DNA of 64,000 bases. It comes from Oceanipulchritudo sp049975345. GTDB lineage: Bacteria > Verrucomicrobiota > Verrucomicrobiia > Opitutales > Oceanipulchritudinaceae. The notes beneath the pieces are model-generated. The model was not told the DNA's origin, did not search any database, and saw only the letters and a list, made by a program, of their open reading frames with translations. Positions 60,124 through 64,000 of the stretch are shown here, in pieces. The stretch spans positions 1 to 64,000 of the forward strand of contig JBNGDP010000003.1 in NCBI GenBank assembly GCA_049975345.1, written 5' to 3'. A program made the position numbers and the translations under genes. Numbering within the stretch: position 1 is the first letter of the stretch; every line of letters begins with the position of its first letter.

Positions 60124-61704
60124 CTAAAGGGCCACACCGCTTTTACGCAAGATTTCCTGCAGGTTTTGGATATCCGTTTCCTGCACCGGACGGTCCGTCG
60201 CCAGCGCCTGCGCGGCCGCCCGGCCGGCCGCCTCCCCCAGTCCCATCCAGGTGCTCTCCAGCCGGATGGAGCAGTAGGCGACATGGGTGGCCGAGACGCA
60301 TCCCGGCACAATCAGGTTTTCCGCGTCCTCCTCCGTTGGAAGAAGGCAACGGAACGGAACGGCGTAGGGCTCGGTGACCTCATGCCAGATACGGCCCTCG
60401 TTGCGAAAACGGCGGGCGTCGAGGGCCAGGCGCTCGACATGGTGGCAGTCGATCCAATGCGAGTTCCAGAGAATGTTGTCCGGCTTGGACCGGTGCTCCA
60501 GGACGTCGTGCTGGGTAAGGACGTACTTCCCCTTCATCCGCCGGGTCTCCCGGATATAGGGCTGGTAGGGCCAGTGGTTGTTTTCGATGAATTCGTCGGG
60601 CGGGAGCCCCCACCGGGACGCCTCCTCGCGCAGGGATACCGGAATTCCGCGGGAATGGGAAAGGAAATAGAGGAGTCCCGCGTTGTGGTTGTAGTGGTCC
60701 TCCAGTACACCCTTGCGGACCTCGGGGGATCCGTCCGGATAGGCGAACTGCCCCCCGAGGTGCCCGAGGGAAAGGATGGAGGCCTGGACGTTGTTCAGCT
60801 CCCACTTCTCCCCGGGGGTGACCCTTGTGAAGCCGTCCGCGGAGGGGGCATACATTCCGGAGGGATGGTTGAGAAACCCGAGGATCTGGTTCAACCGGGT
60901 CTCCGGGTTCCGTTTCAGAAAACGGGTCAGCAATTCAAAGCGTTCCTCCCGGTATCCGTCCGGACGGGGAAAGGGAATCCTGTCGGGCGACCGGGTAACG
61001 GTTATCCTGTAGTGGTAATTCATTACTTTTCCGTCACCGGCTCCCCGTTCCAGCCGGTCCGGATCGACCGGCGTCACCCCGTCGATGTAGTTACCCCTTG
61101 AATCCAGGAGGTCGATCTCCCAGACCTTGTCGAAATTCAGCCCGTGCCCCTTGGTGTTGCGCACCTCCTCAATGCGGTCGACGAAGCGGATGCCGGCATA
61201 GGATTCCTTGTAGGCCTCCACCGGCTCGCGGCCGACGGCATAGGGAACGCCGGCCATGGCCATCAGGTCTCCCTCGTAGCTGGCGTCAATGAAGAGGGAG
61301 GCCTCAATCAAGCTGCCGTCCCCGAGTTGAAGGGTACGGATGCGTCCATCCTCCTTTCGCACGGCCTCCAGCCGCGCGTTCCTGAGCACTTCAAGACCGG
61401 CGGACGCGATCAGGTCCTCATAGGCCTGCATGGCGACATGCGGTTCCCATCGGTGCAGGGGCGCGTCCGCGCCGTAGTGCTTCCCGATCCGCCGCAGGAA
61501 ACGGATCATCCAACCGCCGAAGGTGACCGGCAGCATGTGTTCGCACTCGGTCGTGCAGATCCCGCTGGTCAGGTGGCCGCCGATGAACGGGGAGGGTTCC
61601 ACCAGGAGGACCCGCGCGCCGGTCTCGGAAGCGCAACAGGCGGCGGAAATCCCGCAGGGAGTGGCCCCGTAGACAAGAATGTCAGCATGTTGGTTATATG
61701 GCAT
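60124..61704 (-). CDS. FAD-dependent oxidoreductase (PF12831-type)
   Basis: From the ATG at 61704 the product has 526 residues. An N-terminal FAD-binding Rossmann motif (ADILVYGATPCGISAACCAS, ARVLLVEPSPFIGGHLTSG), FIDASYEGDLMAMAGVPYAV and a C-terminal VPGCVSATHVAYCSIRLEST place it in the FAD_oxidored group common in glycan-utilisation regions of this phylum. The substrate is unknown. It is nine bp before the sulfatase on the same strand, so they are co-transcribed. Confidence 0.9.
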   Translation of the reverse strand: MPYNQHADILVYGATPCGISAACCASETGARVLLVEPSPFIGGHLTSGICTTECEHMLPVTFGGWMIRFLRRIGKHYGADAPLHRWEPHVAMQAYEDLIASAGLEVLRNARLEAVRKEDGRIRTLQLGDGSLIEASLFIDASYEGDLMAMAGVPYAVGREPVEAYKESYAGIRFVDRIEEVRNTKGHGLNFDKVWEIDLLDSRGNYIDGVTPVDPDRLERGAGDGKVMNYHYRITVTRSPDRIPFPRPDGYREERFELLTRFLKRNPETRLNQILGFLNHPSGMYAPSADGFTRVTPGEKWELNNVQASILSLGHLGGQFAYPDGSPEVRKGVLEDHYNHNAGLLYFLSHSRGIPVSLREEASRWGLPPDEFIENNHWPYQPYIRETRRMKGKYVLTQHDVLEHRSKPDNILWNSHWIDCHHVERLALDARRFRNEGRIWHEVTEPYAVPFRCLLPTEEDAENLIVPGCVSATHVAYCSIRLESTWMGLGEAAGRAAAQALATDRPVQETDIQNLQEILRKSGVAL

Positions 61705-61837
61705 CGTCCAGAAAACTTCTGTTCTCCCCGAAAGGTGCCAGGAAATTCGAGGCGCCAGCCCGGCGGACAAGGTTTAACCAATAACGCCCATTTGATTCCG
61801 TTTTCCGGTTCATGCTAATCTGTAACCTGGGGATCAT

Positions 61838-62899
61838 TCAATCAGGGGTAATTTCCACCAGCGCCTTCAGCAAGCCGTTACGGTATCCGGCCGTGTCGGC
61901 AAAGGCCTGCGGGGCCTGGTCCAGTGGATACACATGCGTCACCATCTCATCAAGGGGCAGCGCGGGCGGATTCCCGACGGCAAGGGATGTGGCCCGGGGA
62001 TAGGTGTGCTTCATGCGGCGGGCCATCCGGATGGTCAGCCCCTTGCGCCGCGCCTCGGAATGGCACATCGTGAAACGGTCGTCATTTGGTATTCCCACGA
62101 TCACTACACGCCCGCCCGGGCGGGCCATCTCGACCGACTGCTGCACCGAATGATCCGACCAGGCCGCCTCGATGGCCACGTCGACGCCCCGACCCCGGGT
62201 CTCTTCGCGGATGATCTCAACGGCCTCGTTGCCGTGGACCCGGTGCGCCGCGATCCCCCACTCCGCGGCAAAGCGCACCCGCCATTCCAGCAGATCGAAC
62301 GCCCGGACAAGGGAAGCGCCGGAAAGAAGGGCCAGGCGTGCAATCAGGATCCCGATCGGACCACAGCCGATCACCGCCACCGTGTCCCCCACGCGAATGC
62401 GTCCCAGGTCCGCCGCATGCAGGCTTACCCCAAGGGGTTCCAAGAGGGCGGCCGTCGCATTGCTCATCGATTCCGGTACAGGGTGGCAATTGCGCGCCGG
62501 TAGGCGCATTCGCTGGCAAAGCGCGCCATCCGTGGGCGGCACCCCGTGAAAATAATGATGCGGACAGAGGTTCGGGTTCCCCTCCCTGCACTGCTCGCAC
62601 TCCCCGCAGGCCACGTGCGGATCCACCGCCACCCGCATCCCCTGCGCAAGAACCTTTCCCGACTCGCCGCAGGCCCCCTGGCCCGTTGCAAGGATCCGGC
62701 CGCTGAACTCGTGTCCCTGGATCAGCGGCTTTTCCACCCTCAGCCCGCCGATCCGCCCGGTCTCGTACATGTGCAGGTCGGATCCGCAAATGCCCACGCT
62801 CAACACCTCAATCAGGACTTCTCCGGGCTCGGGCAATCCCGGGTCCGGCACCTCCGCGAGGGAAATCTCCTTCGCGGCTGTTAGCCTTGCAGCCTTCAT
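61838..62899 (-). CDS. Zinc-dependent alcohol dehydrogenase (medium-chain, sorbitol/threonine dehydrogenase-like)
   Basis: The 353-residue MDR enzyme has catalytic-zinc ligands in GICGSDLHMYE and IQGHEFSG, a structural-zinc loop (CGECEQCREGNPNLCPHHYF) and the NAD-binding motif VAVIGCGPIGILIARLALL. The proper substrate is probably a sugar or sugar alcohol released from polysaccharides, which is inferred from context. It is the first gene of the minus-strand group with the oxidoreductase and sulfatase, and it is divergent from the second sulfatase 127 bp away. Confidence 0.92.
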   Translation of the reverse strand: MKAARLTAAKEISLAEVPDPGLPEPGEVLIEVLSVGICGSDLHMYETGRIGGLRVEKPLIQGHEFSGRILATGQGACGESGKVLAQGMRVAVDPHVACGECEQCREGNPNLCPHHYFHGVPPTDGALCQRMRLPARNCHPVPESMSNATAALLEPLGVSLHAADLGRIRVGDTVAVIGCGPIGILIARLALLSGASLVRAFDLLEWRVRFAAEWGIAAHRVHGNEAVEIIREETRGRGVDVAIEAAWSDHSVQQSVEMARPGGRVVIVGIPNDDRFTMCHSEARRKGLTIRMARRMKHTYPRATSLAVGNPPALPLDEMVTHVYPLDQAPQAFADTAGYRNGLLKALVEITPD

Positions 62900-63026
62900 T
62901 CCGTCCTGAATCTGGGCGCTACTGGAAAGGGTCTCAAGTCAGAAAGCCGGACTTGTGAAAAATGCCCCATCCGTGTCGCATTCCGGCATGGCATAAATGA
63001 GAAAATTCTTTCACCATAGGCTCATT

Positions 63027-64000
63027 ATGAGTAGTACACCCAATCTCCTCTTCCTGTTCACGGACGAGCAGCGGTATGACACGCTGCCGCACGCGCAGGA
63101 CCGGCCGGGGGCCTTCCCACCCGGGAGCCTGCGGATGCCGAACCTGGAGCGGTTGGGGGAATCGGCCTGCGTCTTTGAGGAGGCCTACTGCACACAACCG
63201 GTCTGCACGCCCTCGCGGGGAAGCATCCTGACGGGGCTGTGGCCGCGCACCCACGGGGCCTACGACAACAACATTCCCCTCCACCCGGGGGCGCGCACCC
63301 TGCCGGAGTGCCTTCCGGCGGAGATGGCGGACCGGTACAAGACCGCCTACCATGGGAAGTGGCACCTTGGGAACGAGATCTTCGCCCAGCACGGGTTCAC
63401 GGAATGGGCGGGCATCGAGGACCAGTACGCGCAATTCTACTCTCCCGGGCGCGACCCGGAGGCCAAGTGCCACTACAACCAATGGCTGCGTAAACACGGC
63501 TTCAAGCCCGACATGCGGAACGGCAACTTCTCCCGCGGGCAGGCCTGCTCCCTGCCGGAACCCTTCACCAAGCCCGCCTTCCTTGCGGAGACCGCCTGCG
63601 AATTCCTTGAGCGGAACCGGACGTCACCATTCATCCACTACATCAACTTCCTCGAGCCGCACATGCCCTTCTTTGGCCCGTTGACCGGCCTGTACGAGCC
63701 GGAGGCGGCGCCCCTGCCCCCGAATCTTCACGACCGGCCCGGGGAGGACATGCCGGTGTGGCGCGAAAAGGCGGAGCGCATCGCCCGGGAGGGTTTTGAA
63801 TGGTACGATCTTTCCAGGGAGACCGGCTGGCGGCGGATGATGGCCGCCTACATGGGGCTGAACACCCTGATCGACAAGTACACCGGGATCCTCCTCGACA
63901 AGCTGGAGGAACTGGGCCTGGCCGATAACACAATCGTCGTCTTCACCTCCGATCATGGCGAGATGATGGGAAGCCACGGGTTGGTCGGAAAGCAGTGCAT
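63027..64000 (+). CDS. Sulfatase, type I (formylglycine-dependent), cut by window end
   Basis: The frame is open from the ATG at 63027 to the last base, so the C-terminal part is missing. About 324 residues are visible: PNLLFLFTDEQRYDTLPHAQ, the modification motif CTPSRGSILTG (Cys-x-Pro-x-Arg), YHGKWHLGNE, FIHYINFLEPHMPFFGP and VVFTSDHGEMMGSHGLVGKQ. It is diverged from the first sulfatase (58774) and lies on the opposite strand. No N-terminal signal peptide is seen. Confidence 0.93.
   Translation, partial: MSSTPNLLFLFTDEQRYDTLPHAQDRPGAFPPGSLRMPNLERLGESACVFEEAYCTQPVCTPSRGSILTGLWPRTHGAYDNNIPLHPGARTLPECLPAEMADRYKTAYHGKWHLGNEIFAQHGFTEWAGIEDQYAQFYSPGRDPEAKCHYNQWLRKHGFKPDMRNGNFSRGQACSLPEPFTKPAFLAETACEFLERNRTSPFIHYINFLEPHMPFFGPLTGLYEPEAAPLPPNLHDRPGEDMPVWREKAERIAREGFEWYDLSRETGWRRMMAAYMGLNTLIDKYTGILLDKLEELGLADNTIVVFTSDHGEMMGSHGLVGKQC

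Noticed and set aside
59266..61101. Plus-strand open frame (611 codons) opposite the sulfatase and oxidoreductase
   Set aside because: It spans two well-supported genes on the other strand; it is a shadow of codon bias.
1..64000. CRISPR arrays, rRNA genes, IS elements or prophage genes
   Set aside because: No regularly spaced repeats, rRNA segments, transposases or phage structural genes were seen; the tandem heptamer arrays have no spacers.

Overview
The window looks like a chromosomal segment of a GC-rich, saccharide-degrading bacterium of the Planctomycetota/Verrucomicrobiota group, most likely a verrucomicrobial (Opitutae-like) lineage. The grounds are a PV-type bacterial microcompartment locus (three BMC-H and three EutN-type pentamer genes, no BMC-T), two sulfatases, many large secreted proteins with thrombospondin-type-3 or 'shock/narration'-like C-terminal domains, a PEP-CTERM protein and a type II glutamine synthetase. 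The assignment is inferred from gene content only.

Region 1 (1-9345) holds a small GIY-YIG protein and a complete type I restriction-modification set on the minus strand (hsdM, hsdS, hsdR). A secreted beta-propeller protein with two formylglycine-generating-enzyme-like (FGE-like, C-type-lectin fold) domains sits between hsdS and hsdR. hsdR has no ATG where family members normally begin.

Region 2 (9518-17667) is the most striking part: a complete diversity-generating retroelement (DGR). In transcription order on the minus strand it has a 1355-aa secreted protein, a secreted target with an FGE-like domain whose last ~40 residues are the variable repeat (VR), an HRDC-domain accessory protein, a DGR-type reverse transcriptase, and the template repeat (TR) embedded in the 3' part of the RT reading frame. 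A PEP-CTERM trypsin-like protease follows. TR and VR are both 129 bp. Over the diversified part, by hand alignment, 20 of 36 template adenines are substituted in VR (16 to T, 4 to G), and all 16 AAC codons of the template are changed. The only non-adenine differences lie at the 3' end, where the IMH/IMH* boundary is expected.

Region 3 (17800-33550) holds a gene remnant, an RND efflux adaptor and pump, a secreted alpha/beta hydrolase, an nfeD-slipin operon, a secreted CHAP-like protein, two CsgG-like lipoprotein-biogenesis-type proteins, a small kinase/PP2C phosphatase pair with a hexanucleotide-repeat tail, glutamine synthetase type II behind a convincing sigma-54 promoter, a 54-bp duplicated sequence and a tRNA with anticodon CAT.

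Region 4 (33562-44005) is the microcompartment operon (pduL, BMC-H, BMC-H, ackA, BMC-H, EutN, pduP, EutN, EutN, class II aldolase, lactate/malate-type dehydrogenase). It is expected to process L-fuculose/L-rhamnulose phosphate to lactaldehyde and on to acyl phosphate and a reduced diol. Just upstream in the same direction is a pseudokinase-PEGA-FGE-like fusion.

Region 5 (44024-64000) carries a mechanosensitive channel group, coaC-like and RDD genes, leuA, a zinc ABC transporter, cardiolipin synthase, an AraC regulator with a URO-D-family protein, two large secreted proteins, and a set of sulfatase, FAD oxidoreductase, zinc alcohol dehydrogenase and a second sulfatase cut by the window end. 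Sulfatases and a fucose/rhamnose-type microcompartment together fit growth on sulfated algal polysaccharides.
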